From positions 2,701,001-2,765,000 of the forward strand of contig NZ_CP045201.1 of assembly GCF_014899185.1 (NCBI RefSeq): a stretch of 64,000 nt of DNA. The letters are read 5' to 3'. The position numbers and the translations under genes are program-made. The stretch is from Pseudooceanicola spongiae. Lineage in GTDB: Bacteria; Pseudomonadota; Alphaproteobacteria; Rhodobacterales; Rhodobacteraceae. The notes beneath the pieces are model-generated. The model did no database searches. It had not been told where the DNA came from and worked only from the letters and a program-made list of their open reading frames with translations. Shown here piece after piece: positions 7,134 through 15,113 of the stretch (the stretch's first letter is position 1; every line of letters begins with the position of its first letter).

Positions 7134-8933
7134 TCACCGCGAAACCGACAGATCCCCGTCGATCCGGCGCGCATACCCCCGCGGCGTATACATCCGCGGC
7201 CCCTCGCCCAGCATCGCCAGCTTTGAGTTGCTCGACCCCACCAGCACCACCGTCAGCATATCCACCTCATCCACCTCCAGCGCATCCAGCCGGCGATAGC
7301 GCACCAGCTCATCCGCACGCCCGAGGTTGCTTGCCAGCATCACCGGCGTATCGGCCGGGCGATGCTGCAACAGGATCTCGCGCGCCTCCGCCAGCAGGGT
7401 CCGCCGCGTCTTCGACACCGGATTGTAGAAGGCGATGACAAAATCCCCCTCCGCCGCCGCGCGCAGACGCCGCAGAATATCTTCCCTCGGCGTCAGAAGA
7501 TCGCTCAGCGAAATCGCACAGAAATCATGCCCCAGAGGCGCCCCGGCCCGCGCCGCCGCCCCCTGCAGCGCGCTCACCCCGGGCGAGCAGACGACCTCGA
7601 CCCGCCGCGCCGCCTCACTCACGCCCATCTCGCCCTCAGAGCGGTCCATCAGCTCGAACACCAGCGCGCCCATGGCATAGATCCCGGCGTCCCCTGAACA
7701 GACCAGCGCCACGTTGCGCCCCTCGCCCGCGCGCTCAAGCGCATAGCGACAGCGCGCCTCCTCGCCCCCCAGAGGGAAGTCGCTGCGCGTCTTGCCCACC
7801 GCGAGCGGCCCCAGCAGATCAATATAAAGCCCGTATCCCACAAGCTCCTCGGCCTCGCTCACCAGCCGCGACACCTCCGGCGTGCGCCAGCTCGCCTGCC
7901 CCGGCCCAATCCCGACGACGGACAACCGCCCCCGCGCCCGACCCCGCATCTCGGTAATGACACCGTCAGCCTCGGCCAAAGCACAGGTCGCCATGGCACT
8001 CTTGCGCTTCGGGCAAACCAATGCGCCCTCGCCAACGCCCGCCAGAGCCGCCCCTTCCGATACCCCATGGCAGCCGACCTCGGCAAAAACCACCTCCGAT
8101 GGCGTCGCCAACCGCCCCGCCTCGGCCTCCAGCTCCTCCGCCGAAAACACCCGCAACGGCAGATCCCATTTCGCCGCCAGCGCCAGCACCGCCGGCTCAT
8201 CCGCCTTCACGTCCAGCGTGAACAGCCCCGCCAGCGCGCCCGGCGCCACCCCGGCCTCGGCCAGCATCCCCGACACCAGCGCCTCCAGTTCCTCCACCGG
8301 ACAGCCCCGCGAACAGCCAACCCCCAGCGCAAAGCGCTGCGGATGAAACGTCAGCACACCCTCTTCAGGCGCGCCGACCCCAGCCACGATCCGCATCTCG
8401 CCCTCAGGCAATCCCGCCAGCCAGTCGGCAGCCCCCTCAACCCGCGCCCCCTCACCGGCCAACAGACGCGCCATCGCGTCCTGTGCCAACTCCGGCGTGC
8501 CCAGACGCCAGCCCACCGGCGGCTCATCCAGCGCCAGCCCCAACGTCACATCGCCCGCCGTCGTCACCGCCGCCACAGCCTCCAGCGCACCCGCGATCTC
8601 GCGCGCCAGCCGGTTCGCCCCCCGATGCCCGCCGAGCAGAGGCACCACCACGGCGCCATCATCACTCACCGACACCACCGGCGGCTCGCTCCGCTTGTCG
8701 CCCAGCAAAGGCGCCACCGCCCGGATCAGGATCCCGCTCGCGCAGACCCCGATCACCGGCCGCCCGGCGGCAAACATCTCGCGCGCAAACTCCAGCGCGT
8801 TGGCAAAGGACACATCCGCCCCCGGCACCCGCCCCACGCGCCCATGCAAAGGCACAGACAGCGCCTCAGCCACCCGCCGCGCCACAGCCTCACCCGCGCC
8901 CGAGACGCACATCACCACCGGAGTTACAGCCAA
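7134..8933 (-). CDS. cobJ: Fused cobalt-precorrin-5A hydrolase (CbiG) and precorrin-3B C(17)-methyltransferase (CobJ)
   Basis: 599 aa two-domain protein. Residues about 1-335 are CbiG-like: an N-terminal domain with GVCASGILIRAVAPLL and PLLGGHRGANRLAREIA, then a C-terminal CbiG/CobE domain with ALGVGCSRGCP and FAEVGCHGVSEGAAL. Residues about 340-599 are a CobJ tetrapyrrole methylase with VGIGPGQASWRTPE, CSGDAGIYAMGAL and FYNPVSKTRR. CobJ methylates C-17 and contracts the ring; CbiG opens the lactone and releases the C2 unit in the anaerobic route. The annotated start is a TTG overlapping the cobI stop by 10 nt; an internal ATG at codon 8 is the alternative. Confidence 0.92.
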   Translation of the reverse strand: MAVTPVVMCVSGAGEAVARRVAEALSVPLHGRVGRVPGADVSFANALEFAREMFAAGRPVIGVCASGILIRAVAPLLGDKRSEPPVVSVSDDGAVVVPLLGGHRGANRLAREIAGALEAVAAVTTAGDVTLGLALDEPPVGWRLGTPELAQDAMARLLAGEGARVEGAADWLAGLPEGEMRIVAGVGAPEEGVLTFHPQRFALGVGCSRGCPVEELEALVSGMLAEAGVAPGALAGLFTLDVKADEPAVLALAAKWDLPLRVFSAEELEAEAGRLATPSEVVFAEVGCHGVSEGAALAGVGEGALVCPKRKSAMATCALAEADGVITEMRGRARGRLSVVGIGPGQASWRTPEVSRLVSEAEELVGYGLYIDLLGPLAVGKTRSDFPLGGEEARCRYALERAGEGRNVALVCSGDAGIYAMGALVFELMDRSEGEMGVSEAARRVEVVCSPGVSALQGAAARAGAPLGHDFCAISLSDLLTPREDILRRLRAAAEGDFVIAFYNPVSKTRRTLLAEAREILLQHRPADTPVMLASNLGRADELVRYRRLDALEVDEVDMLTVVLVGSSNSKLAMLGEGPRMYTPRGYARRIDGDLSVSR

Positions 8934-9628
8934 GGATCAGCCCCTTTTGTCACCAAAATCATCGAAAAATATGGCGCCGCCTCCGGCGCCTCGGCCAAGG
9001 GCAAAATCACTTCCTCCGCCAACCCGGCCCGCTCGACATAAACCGCCCGCGCCTCCAGCCCGAGGGCCGCAATCACGCCCCGGATCTTGCCCAGATGCCG
9101 CCCGACCTTCATGATCGCCACGCTCGAAGCGCCCTCGATCCCGGCGCGCAGCTGGTCCTCGGACAGGGGCCCCGGCAAGACCACAAACCGCTCATTGCGC
9201 GCCACCAGCGGCAAGCCTGCCCGCGCCGCACAAGCCGACACGGAGGTCACCCCCGGCACGACCTCCACATCGAACCGCCCCGACAGGCGCGCAAACAGAT
9301 ACATGAACGAGCCATAAAAGAACGGATCCCCCTCACAGAGGCAGACCACATCGCGCCCATCCTGCAACACCTCTGCAATCCGCGCCGCCCCGCCGTCATA
9401 AACAGCCTGCGCCGGCGCACGATCCACCGCCATCGGCACCGCCATGACGATTTCCTCGGCACCAACCGGGATCAGCCCCGCCGCAATCGACCGGGCAAAG
9501 CTCTCCCCCCCGGCCAAAGCGGGATAGGCCACAACCCCCGCGCCCGAGATCAGCCGCGCCGCCTTCAGCGTCATCAGCTCCGGATCCCCCGGCCCCAACC
9601 CGACACCGTAAAGCACCCCCATCCTCAC
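8924..9628 (-). CDS. cobI: Precorrin-2 C(20)-methyltransferase
   Basis: 234 aa tetrapyrrole methylase of the CobI/CbiL type. It shows the SAM-site loop GVGLGPGDPELMTLKA, CEGDPFFYGSFMYL and the segment VVPGVTSVSACAARAG. It adds the C-20 methyl to precorrin-2, the first committed corrin methylation. The start is a GTG at 9628, with GGGAG 7 nt upstream; an ATG two codons later is also possible. It overlaps the next gene (cbiG-cobJ) by 10 nt. Confidence 0.93.
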   Translation of the reverse strand: MRMGVLYGVGLGPGDPELMTLKAARLISGAGVVAYPALAGGESFARSIAAGLIPVGAEEIVMAVPMAVDRAPAQAVYDGGAARIAEVLQDGRDVVCLCEGDPFFYGSFMYLFARLSGRFDVEVVPGVTSVSACAARAGLPLVARNERFVVLPGPLSEDQLRAGIEGASSVAIMKVGRHLGKIRGVIAALGLEARAVYVERAGLAEEVILPLAEAPEAAPYFSMILVTKGADPWL

Positions 9629-9640
9629 GCGCCGCTCCCT

Positions 9641-9674
9641 GTCATCTTGCTAAAAATACTTCCGCCGGAGGCAT
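9641..9674 (+). repeat. Short dispersed palindromic element, family 1 copy 1
   Basis: GTCATCTTGC, then AAAATACTTCCGCCGGAGGC. It occupies the 67-nt gap between cobL and cobI. The TCCGCCGGA core is nearly self-complementary. Related copies lie at 11566, 18673, 25057, 26593, 30781, 38203 and 44058. Confidence 0.7.
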
Positions 9675-9695
9675 CCCCGATCCCAGCCATCACCG

Positions 9696-10898
9696 TCATC
9701 GCTTGACCAGAGACCACTGCGTCACCGGCATCAACGGCCGCCACCCGGTCCGCGTGCCGACAGGCGACGCGCGATTGACCGACAGCTTCACCAGCTCCCC
9801 GCCATGCCGCTTATGCAGCGCAACCAGCACCGCCTCGCTCTCCAGCGTCACGCAATTGGCCACCAACCGCCCCAGCGGCTTCAACGCCGCCCAGGCCACA
9901 TCGAACACCGCCTCACTCAGACCGCCGCCAATGAACACGGCATCGGGCCGCTCCAGCCCCTCCAGCGCCTCGGGAACCATCCCGTCCACCAACTCCAGCC
10001 GAGGCGTGCCGAGCGCCAGCGCATTCGCCGCCGCCAAGGCCCGCCGGTCGGCGCGCGGCTCGATCCCGATCGCACGGGCATAGCGTGCCGCGCGCATCCA
10101 CTCGACCGCGACAGAGCCACAGCCGGTGCCGATGTCCCACAGCAAGGCGCCGCGCATCGGCATCAGCTTGGCCAGCGTCACTGCGCGCACCTCGCGCTTG
10201 GTCATCGTCCCGTCGTGCTGGAACAGATCGTCCGGCAACCCAGGCACCCGCGGCAGCAACGCCGCACCCGGCGCCGCGATGCACTCGACCGCCAGCGTAT
10301 TGAAGGGCGGCACGGTGTGATCCCAGCTTTCGGCCAGCCCATCGAAACGCGCCTCTCCCTCACCGCCCATATTGGCAAGCACTGTCATGTTTGAGGCGCC
10401 AAAGCCCCGCTCGCTCAGAAACCGCGCGATCTGGCCCGGAGTCTCGGCCCCCGTTGTCAGGATCAACAGGCGGGCATCGGGCTGGATGAAGGCGATCATC
10501 TGCTCGACCGGGCGACCATGCACCGTCAGCGTCTCGAGGTCCGCCATCGACCAGCCCATCCGCGCGCTTGCCAGCTGAAACGCCGAGAGCTGGGGATGAA
10601 AGGTGATCTCCGCCGCCGGGATCGCCCGCCCGATCCGCGCACCAACGGAATACCAGAGTGGATCGCCGGTCGCGAGGACGACAACCCGGCGGCCCCGCAG
10701 GCCCTGCAACTGATCGATCAGCGCGTTGAAAGGTGACGGCCAGGCGAGACGCTCGGCGGTGATCGCATCCGAGAGCGCATGATGGCGCTCACCACCGATG
10801 ATGACCTCCGCCGCCTCGACCACCGCGCGGGTGGCGGGCAACAGACCGGCCATGCCGTCCTCTCCGATGCCGACGATGTGCAGCCAGGGCTCGCTCAT
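9696..10898 (-). CDS. cobL: Precorrin-6Y C(5,15)-methyltransferase (decarboxylating), CobL
   Basis: 400 aa fusion of the two activities that are separate (CbiE and CbiT) in many bacteria. Residues about 1-200 are the CbiE methylase (WLHIVGIGEDGMAGL, LATGDPLWYSVG). Residues about 215-400 are CbiT with the SAM motif DIGTGCGSVAVEW. It methylates C-5 and C-15 and decarboxylates the C-12 acetate. The start at 10898 overlaps the cobH stop as ATGA, and the longer in-frame extension is antisense-like. A dispersed repeat separates it from cobI. Confidence 0.93.
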   Translation of the reverse strand: MSEPWLHIVGIGEDGMAGLLPATRAVVEAAEVIIGGERHHALSDAITAERLAWPSPFNALIDQLQGLRGRRVVVLATGDPLWYSVGARIGRAIPAAEITFHPQLSAFQLASARMGWSMADLETLTVHGRPVEQMIAFIQPDARLLILTTGAETPGQIARFLSERGFGASNMTVLANMGGEGEARFDGLAESWDHTVPPFNTLAVECIAAPGAALLPRVPGLPDDLFQHDGTMTKREVRAVTLAKLMPMRGALLWDIGTGCGSVAVEWMRAARYARAIGIEPRADRRALAAANALALGTPRLELVDGMVPEALEGLERPDAVFIGGGLSEAVFDVAWAALKPLGRLVANCVTLESEAVLVALHKRHGGELVKLSVNRASPVGTRTGWRPLMPVTQWSLVKR

Positions 10899-11533
10899 GT
10901 GCGCTCCTCCGGCAGGCCCGCCGCGAGGGCATTCACGGCCGCTGAGGCCATGGCCGAGCCGCCGCGCCGTCCGCGCAGCGTCACGAAATCGCAGCCCCTC
11001 GGGTCGGCAGCAAGCTCGGCCTTGCTCTCGGCCGCGCCGACGAACCCGACCGGAAAGCCGAGGATCACGGCGGGTTTCGGAGCGCCAGCTTCCAGCATCT
11101 CGAGCAGATGGAACAGAGCGGTCGGCGCGTTCCCGATGGCGACGACAGCGCCGTCGAGATGGTCGCGCCAAAGCTCAACCGCCGCGGCCGACCGCGTGGT
11201 GCCAAGCTCAGCCGCCAGTGCCGGGGTACCAGGATCATTGAGCGTGACGATGACCTCGTTTTCGGCGGGCAGGTAGCGCCGGATCACCCCGGCCCCGGCC
11301 ATTTCGCAATCGCACAGGATCGGCGCGCCCGCCTGCAGGGCGGCCTGGCCAGCGGCAAAGGCATCCGGCGAAAATGCCAGACGATCCGCGATCTCGATCA
11401 TGCCGCAGGCGTGGATCAGGCGGACCGCCATCTGTTGCAGACCCGCAGGGAAGCGCTCCAGCCGGGCCTCGCGGCGGACCGTGGCGAAGCTTTCGGCGTA
11501 AATGGCGGCGGGGTCCTTGAGATAGGGGCGCAT
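10895..11533 (-). CDS. cobH: Precorrin-8X methylmutase
   Basis: 212 aa, normal for CobH/CbiC, which moves the methyl group from C-11 to C-12 to give hydrogenobyrinate. The catalytic histidine is visible at residue 41 in RLIHACGMIEIADRL, and the family segments ILCDCEMAGAGV and PVGFVGAAESK are present. It overlaps cobL by 4 nt (ATGA) and lies 76 nt after cbiX, a gap with another dispersed palindromic element. Confidence 0.94.
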   Translation of the reverse strand: MRPYLKDPAAIYAESFATVRREARLERFPAGLQQMAVRLIHACGMIEIADRLAFSPDAFAAGQAALQAGAPILCDCEMAGAGVIRRYLPAENEVIVTLNDPGTPALAAELGTTRSAAAVELWRDHLDGAVVAIGNAPTALFHLLEMLEAGAPKPAVILGFPVGFVGAAESKAELAADPRGCDFVTLRGRRGGSAMASAAVNALAAGLPEERT

Positions 11534-11565
11534 GGGTCAGACCTTCGGGGCGAGCGGCGGCTGCG

Positions 11566-11602
11566 GGAGCCTCCGGCGGAAGTATTTCGGGCAAGATGAG
11601 AG
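11566..11602 (-). repeat. Short dispersed palindromic element, family 1 copy 2
   Basis: Reading leftward: CTCATCTTGCCC, then GAAATACTTCCGCCGGAGGC. It is very close to the copies at 18673 and 25057, and it sits between cbiX and cobH. Confidence 0.7.
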
Positions 11603-11609
11603 AGCGGCG

Positions 11610-12761
11610 TCAGGCTTTGTGCTTGCGCGCGCTTTCGGGGCCATGCGGGTGTTTGGCGTGCGGATATTCGGGGTGGGCGTGGCCATGGTCATGATCGTGG
11701 GAATGGCTGTGGCCGTGGTCATGTGCATGGTCGTGCCCATGGCCGTGTGCGTGGTCGTGGGGATGATCATGTGCATGGTCATGAGGGTGATGGACATGGT
11801 CATGCGTGGCCTGCAGGCGGCACTCGCCAGTGCAGAAGGTGGCGCAGAGCTGGCAATCCTCGACGTTGGAGCCGGGGGCGCTGGCGCCCTGCCCCTCGAC
11901 GTGGTGGTGGTGGCTTTCCTGCACGGCGCCGACCTCGGCCTCGAAGCCGAGCACCTGGACGCGGTATTTGCAGGTGGCGCAGTTGGGGGGCGGGATTTCC
12001 CCGACCTGTTCGGTGACGCGTTCGGCGAAGGTGGCCAGCACCTGGGCATGATCGTTGAGGTAACCCGCCTTGACGAACTGAATGTCCGGGTGCTGCGCCG
12101 CCACCTGATCGGTGAAGCCATAGATGCGGTCGATCAGGATGCCGGTAAAGAGGAAATACGGGAAGACGAGGATGCGCTTGTAGCCCAAGCGGGTCGCGTG
12201 GGTCAGGCAGGGTTCGACCAGCGGGAAGGTGACGCCGGAATAGCCGACCTCCATCCAGCCGAAGCCGAGGCCTTCCTGCAGCATCCGTGCGATCTTGGAG
12301 ACGTTGCCGTTGGCGTCCGGATCAGACGCGCCGCGACCGATGACGACAAGGCAGGTTTCCTCGTAGGGCACTGTCCCGTGCTCGGCGTCGGCTGCCGCCA
12401 TGGCATCGCGGACCCGCGCCCCGGCGGCGGCGATCATCTTGGGGTCGACGCCCAACTCGCGGCCATAGGAGATCTCGATCCCGTGCTTTGCGGCATAGGT
12501 GTTGAGCACCGTGGGGATGTCGTTCTTGGCGTGCATCGCCGCAAACAGCATCCCCGGCACCGCAAGGATGCGTTCGCATCCAGCCTCGCGCAGGCGGTCG
12601 AGGCCGTCGCGGATCACCGGATTGGCGAACTCCAGATAGCCGTAGTCGACCATCCAGTCGGGCGGCAGCAGGGCGGGCAGCTTTTGGGCAAGCACAGCGA
12701 ATTCGTCGACAGCCGCCTGGCTGCGCGAGCCATGGCCGCAGATCATCACACCGGTTTTCAT
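11610..12761 (-). CDS. cbiX: Sirohydrochlorin cobaltochelatase CbiX with histidine-rich tail
   Basis: 383 aa. Two CbiX-type halves are seen: MKTGVMICGHGSRS with the metal-site His10, and a second repeat around ETCLVVIGRGASDPDANGN. After residue about 250 come NCATCKYRV and LCATFCTGEC cysteine clusters, possibly an iron-sulfur site as in long CbiX proteins. The last 65 residues are almost entirely His, Asp, Ala and Gly in HDHAHDH-like repeats. CbiX inserts cobalt into sirohydrochlorin (early-cobalt route), although late-acting cobN is also in this window. The His tail could store or deliver cobalt. It lies 5 nt after the small upstream gene. Confidence 0.88.
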   Translation of the reverse strand: MKTGVMICGHGSRSQAAVDEFAVLAQKLPALLPPDWMVDYGYLEFANPVIRDGLDRLREAGCERILAVPGMLFAAMHAKNDIPTVLNTYAAKHGIEISYGRELGVDPKMIAAAGARVRDAMAAADAEHGTVPYEETCLVVIGRGASDPDANGNVSKIARMLQEGLGFGWMEVGYSGVTFPLVEPCLTHATRLGYKRILVFPYFLFTGILIDRIYGFTDQVAAQHPDIQFVKAGYLNDHAQVLATFAERVTEQVGEIPPPNCATCKYRVQVLGFEAEVGAVQESHHHHVEGQGASAPGSNVEDCQLCATFCTGECRLQATHDHVHHPHDHAHDHPHDHAHGHGHDHAHDHGHSHSHDHDHGHAHPEYPHAKHPHGPESARKHKA

Positions 12762-12766
12762 ATGGG

Positions 12767-13006
12767 TCAGGCCTCTTGCAGATCTTCAGCGTCAGCGTCG
12801 GTTTCAGCGTCCGGGTCGCGGTCCTTGCGATCCGCATAGGCTTTCCACAGCCCGATGGCGATGGCCGCCCCAAGCGCCGCTGCCCCCAGCCAATGGCCAT
12901 GGCCTGCGACATCCGCGAGGTGGCCGGGATGGGCCGCAGCCGGCATCGGTGCGACAAAGCCCGACATCAGGGCCGCAAGCGCGGCGACGGGTCTGAGTTT
13001 CAACAT
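12767..13006 (-). CDS. Small secreted/membrane protein at head of cobalamin operon (DUF6732-like)
   Basis: 79 aa. A signal-like helix (MLKLRPVAALAALMSGF) ends in AAAHPGHLAD, followed by GHGHWLG, a second hydrophobic helix AAALGAAIAIGLW and an acidic tail. The His residues between the helices resemble those in small cobalt-transport accessory proteins. I recognise it as a type of small protein seen beside cbiX in Rhodobacteraceae; the DUF number is from memory. The start at 13006 fits the signal peptide; a GTG three codons earlier is possible. Function is unknown, and periplasmic metal handling is a guess. Confidence 0.7.
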   Translation of the reverse strand: MLKLRPVAALAALMSGFVAPMPAAAHPGHLADVAGHGHWLGAAALGAAIAIGLWKAYADRKDRDPDAETDADAEDLQEA

Positions 13007-13160
13007 GATCTTCACATCCTTTCCTGGTCGGGCTTCGCCCGGCACGCGTGCAGGAAAGGCGCTGCGGTCACGGGTGTTGCACCGCCGACCGCGCATCCAG
13101 ACGACGCACCCCCTGGCCCCCTGTCTGGGTCAGCCACAGCGGCGCACTCCTTTCCGGCCC
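13007..13160 (-). promoter_or_regulatory. Structured leader with possible ribosome-site switch before the cobalamin operon
   Basis: On the minus strand the likely ribosome site CAGGAAAGG (13018-13026) is perfectly complementary to CCTTTCCTG (13051-13059), giving a 9-bp stem with an inner GGGC-GCCC hairpin. A second GGAAAGG (13149-13155) could pair with the same CCTTTCC and free the ribosome site. The hallmark motifs of the cobalamin riboswitch are not seen here. Confidence 0.4.
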
Positions 13161-13358
13161 GTGTCGGGCTCGTCTCTCTTCTTGCATAGCCGAGGCCCCC
13201 CCCTGACGCAATCCGCCAAAGCCCGGAACCGGGGAAGCCCGCCGTCGATGTGCAGGGTCGCACGAAGACTGCGCGCCTGTCGGGATTGGTCAGTGGCGAC
13301 ATCCGCCTTACCTGACCCCCAACAGACATTGACTTCACACGACGCGGAGGAGCGCAGG
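13160..13358. other. Divergent intergenic region
   Basis: No gene is supported. It should contain the promoters of the cobalamin operon (leftward) and of the GST gene (rightward). An AGGAGG-like run at 13346-13352 precedes the GST start. Confidence 0.5.
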
Positions 13359-14363
13359 ATGGGCCTACTGGTTGACGGCAAATGGCAGGACAAATGGTAC
13401 GACACCAAGGAAACCGGCGGTAAATTCGTCCGCTCGGCGTCGCAATTCCGCAACTGGGTGACACCGGACGGCAGCGCCGGGCCGACCGGCACAGCCGGCT
13501 TTGCCGCCGAGAGCGGGCGCTATCACCTCTATGTCTCCTACGCCTGTCCCTGGGCGCACAGGGCACTGATCTTTCGTGCGCTGAAAGGGCTGGAGGATCA
13601 CATCTCCGTCTCGGTCGTGCATCCGGACATGCTGGGGGAGGGCTGGGAATTCCGCACCGATTTCGACGGCGCGAGCGGCGACACGCTGATGGGCCTGCGC
13701 TATATGCATGAGGTCTACACCAGCGCACAGCCCGATGCCTCGACCCGCGTCACCGTGCCTGTGCTGTGGGACAAACAGACCGGCACCATCGTCTCGAACG
13801 AAAGCTCGGAGATCATCCGCATGTTCAATTCGGCCTTCGACGGGCTGACCGGCAACCGCGATGACTATTGGCCCGAACCGCTGCGCGACGAGATCGAAGC
13901 GATCAATGACCGCGTTTACGACACGATCAACAATGGCGTCTACAAGGCCGGTTTCGCCACCTCTCAGCAGGCCTATGACGAGGCCGTGCGCCCGTTGTTC
14001 GACAGTCTGGACTGGGTCGAGGCGATGCTGAGCGAGAACCGCTATCTGCTGGGTGATCGCGTGACTGAGGCCGACTGGCGTCTGTTCACCACGCTGATCC
14101 GCTTCGACAAGGTCTACCACACCCACTTCAAGTGCAACTTCAAGCGGATCGTCGACTACCCCAACATCTGGGACTATGTGCGCGAGCTTTACCAGCGGCC
14201 CGGCGTCGCGGCGACGGTGAACTTCGATCACATCACGCGGCACTATTACTACAGCCACGACACGATCAATCCCTATCGCATCCTGCCGATCACGCCTGAC
14301 CTCGACCTCTGGGCACCGCATGGCCGGGACCGTGCCTCGCTGCAAAGCCTGCCGAAAAGCTGA
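13359..14363 (+). CDS. Glutathionyl-hydroquinone reductase (Xi-class glutathione S-transferase)
   Basis: 334 aa. The catalytic motif YACPWAHRAL places the nucleophilic cysteine at residue 63, the same position and context as in YqjG/ECM4 enzymes that reduce glutathionyl-hydroquinones. An N-terminal thioredoxin-like domain is followed by an all-helical GST domain with LLGDRVTEADWRLFTTLIRFD. The start at 13359 has GGAGG upstream and gives the family N terminus (MGLLVDGKWQDKWYDTKETGG). It is monocistronic, divergent from the cobalamin operon. Confidence 0.93.
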   Translation: MGLLVDGKWQDKWYDTKETGGKFVRSASQFRNWVTPDGSAGPTGTAGFAAESGRYHLYVSYACPWAHRALIFRALKGLEDHISVSVVHPDMLGEGWEFRTDFDGASGDTLMGLRYMHEVYTSAQPDASTRVTVPVLWDKQTGTIVSNESSEIIRMFNSAFDGLTGNRDDYWPEPLRDEIEAINDRVYDTINNGVYKAGFATSQQAYDEAVRPLFDSLDWVEAMLSENRYLLGDRVTEADWRLFTTLIRFDKVYHTHFKCNFKRIVDYPNIWDYVRELYQRPGVAATVNFDHITRHYYYSHDTINPYRILPITPDLDLWAPHGRDRASLQSLPKS

Positions 14364-14392
14364 CCTGCGGCGCGGGTGGGCTCTCTGGCCTG

Positions 14393-14430
14393 CCCGCTCC
14401 CCTCTGGCCCGCTCCCCTCTGGCCCGCCCG
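14393..14430. repeat. Short 15-bp tandem repeat
   Basis: CCCGCTCCCCTCTGG occurs twice in a row (14393-14407 and 14408-14422), with degenerate partial copies on both sides. It lies between the converging ends of the GST gene and the receiver-domain gene. Confidence 0.75.
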
Positions 14431-14432
14431 CC

Positions 14433-14891
14433 TCAGGCGGTCTGACTTGAGAATGCGCCGAAATGCTCAACCATGGCTGCCAGATCCGACGGCGGCGCAT
14501 CGGAGTTCACCATCGCACAGGCGTTGGTGGCATGCTGAAAGATCGACCCGTCAGAAAAGAAACAGGTGTTGGTGACAAAGATCACCTTTGCCTCGGGCCG
14601 GCGGTAATTGGCGAAATCGGCAACCGCCAGCGCGGAGCCCTTGGTCAGCACCAGATCCAGCACGATGACCTGAAAATCCTCGTTGCGCAGGCATTCGATG
14701 GCCGCGTCCTGACCATGCACAAGGCTCGTCTCGCAGCCCTGCCGGTCCAGATGGCGCTTCCAGACCCAGCCCAGCCGAGGCTCGCTCTCCACAACCAGAA
14801 CCCGCATCTGCCGAGGCTCGCCCTGCCGATCCCCCGGCCGGGACATGCCCCAAGATCTCTCGTGGATATCACCCAAGGCACTGCCCTTCAT
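14433..14891 (-). CDS. Atypical response-regulator receiver domain protein
   Basis: 152 aa single receiver-like domain without an output domain. MRVLVVESEPRLG, VIVLDLVLTKGSALA (phosphoacceptor Asp at about residue 79) and IFVTNTC match the usual strands. However, the acidic pair near the N terminus is Glu-Ser-Glu, and the conserved Lys-Pro of strand 5 is absent (NSDAPPSD there instead), so phosphorylation control may differ. The longer start at 14891 has GAGGG 6 nt upstream; the domain itself could start at the Met at 14807. Partner kinase unknown. Confidence 0.7.
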   Translation of the reverse strand: MKGSALGDIHERSWGMSRPGDRQGEPRQMRVLVVESEPRLGWVWKRHLDRQGCETSLVHGQDAAIECLRNEDFQVIVLDLVLTKGSALAVADFANYRRPEAKVIFVTNTCFFSDGSIFQHATNACAMVNSDAPPSDLAAMVEHFGAFSSQTA

Positions 14892-15113
14892 GAACGACCC
14901 TCAGCGGATACGTCGACGTTAAGTCAAGATTTCTTAAATATGACTATCAGACTCAATTGATAACAAATCCTTAACAACTCCTTGCCGAGCCCCCGGCGCG
15001 GTTAACGGTTTGCAATTTTCCGCCGACTGCGATGAAAGCGGCGACAGCGGCGCGCGGACAGGCTACCTCGGGCCGGGCGGACGCTTACAGACATTGGCAG
15101 GCAAGGGCACCTC

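Noticed and set aside
11640..11815. Dense short repeats resembling a tandem array or CRISPR-like pattern
   Set aside because: They are His/Asp/Gly codon runs encoding the CbiX tail in frame; no constant repeat and spacer lengths.
13007..13200. Canonical cobalamin riboswitch for the minus-strand cobalamin operon
   Set aside because: The B12 box and the GGTGAAACGGGAA and GCCACTG motifs, all plain at 22510-22702, are not found on this strand here; only a generic structured leader is claimed.
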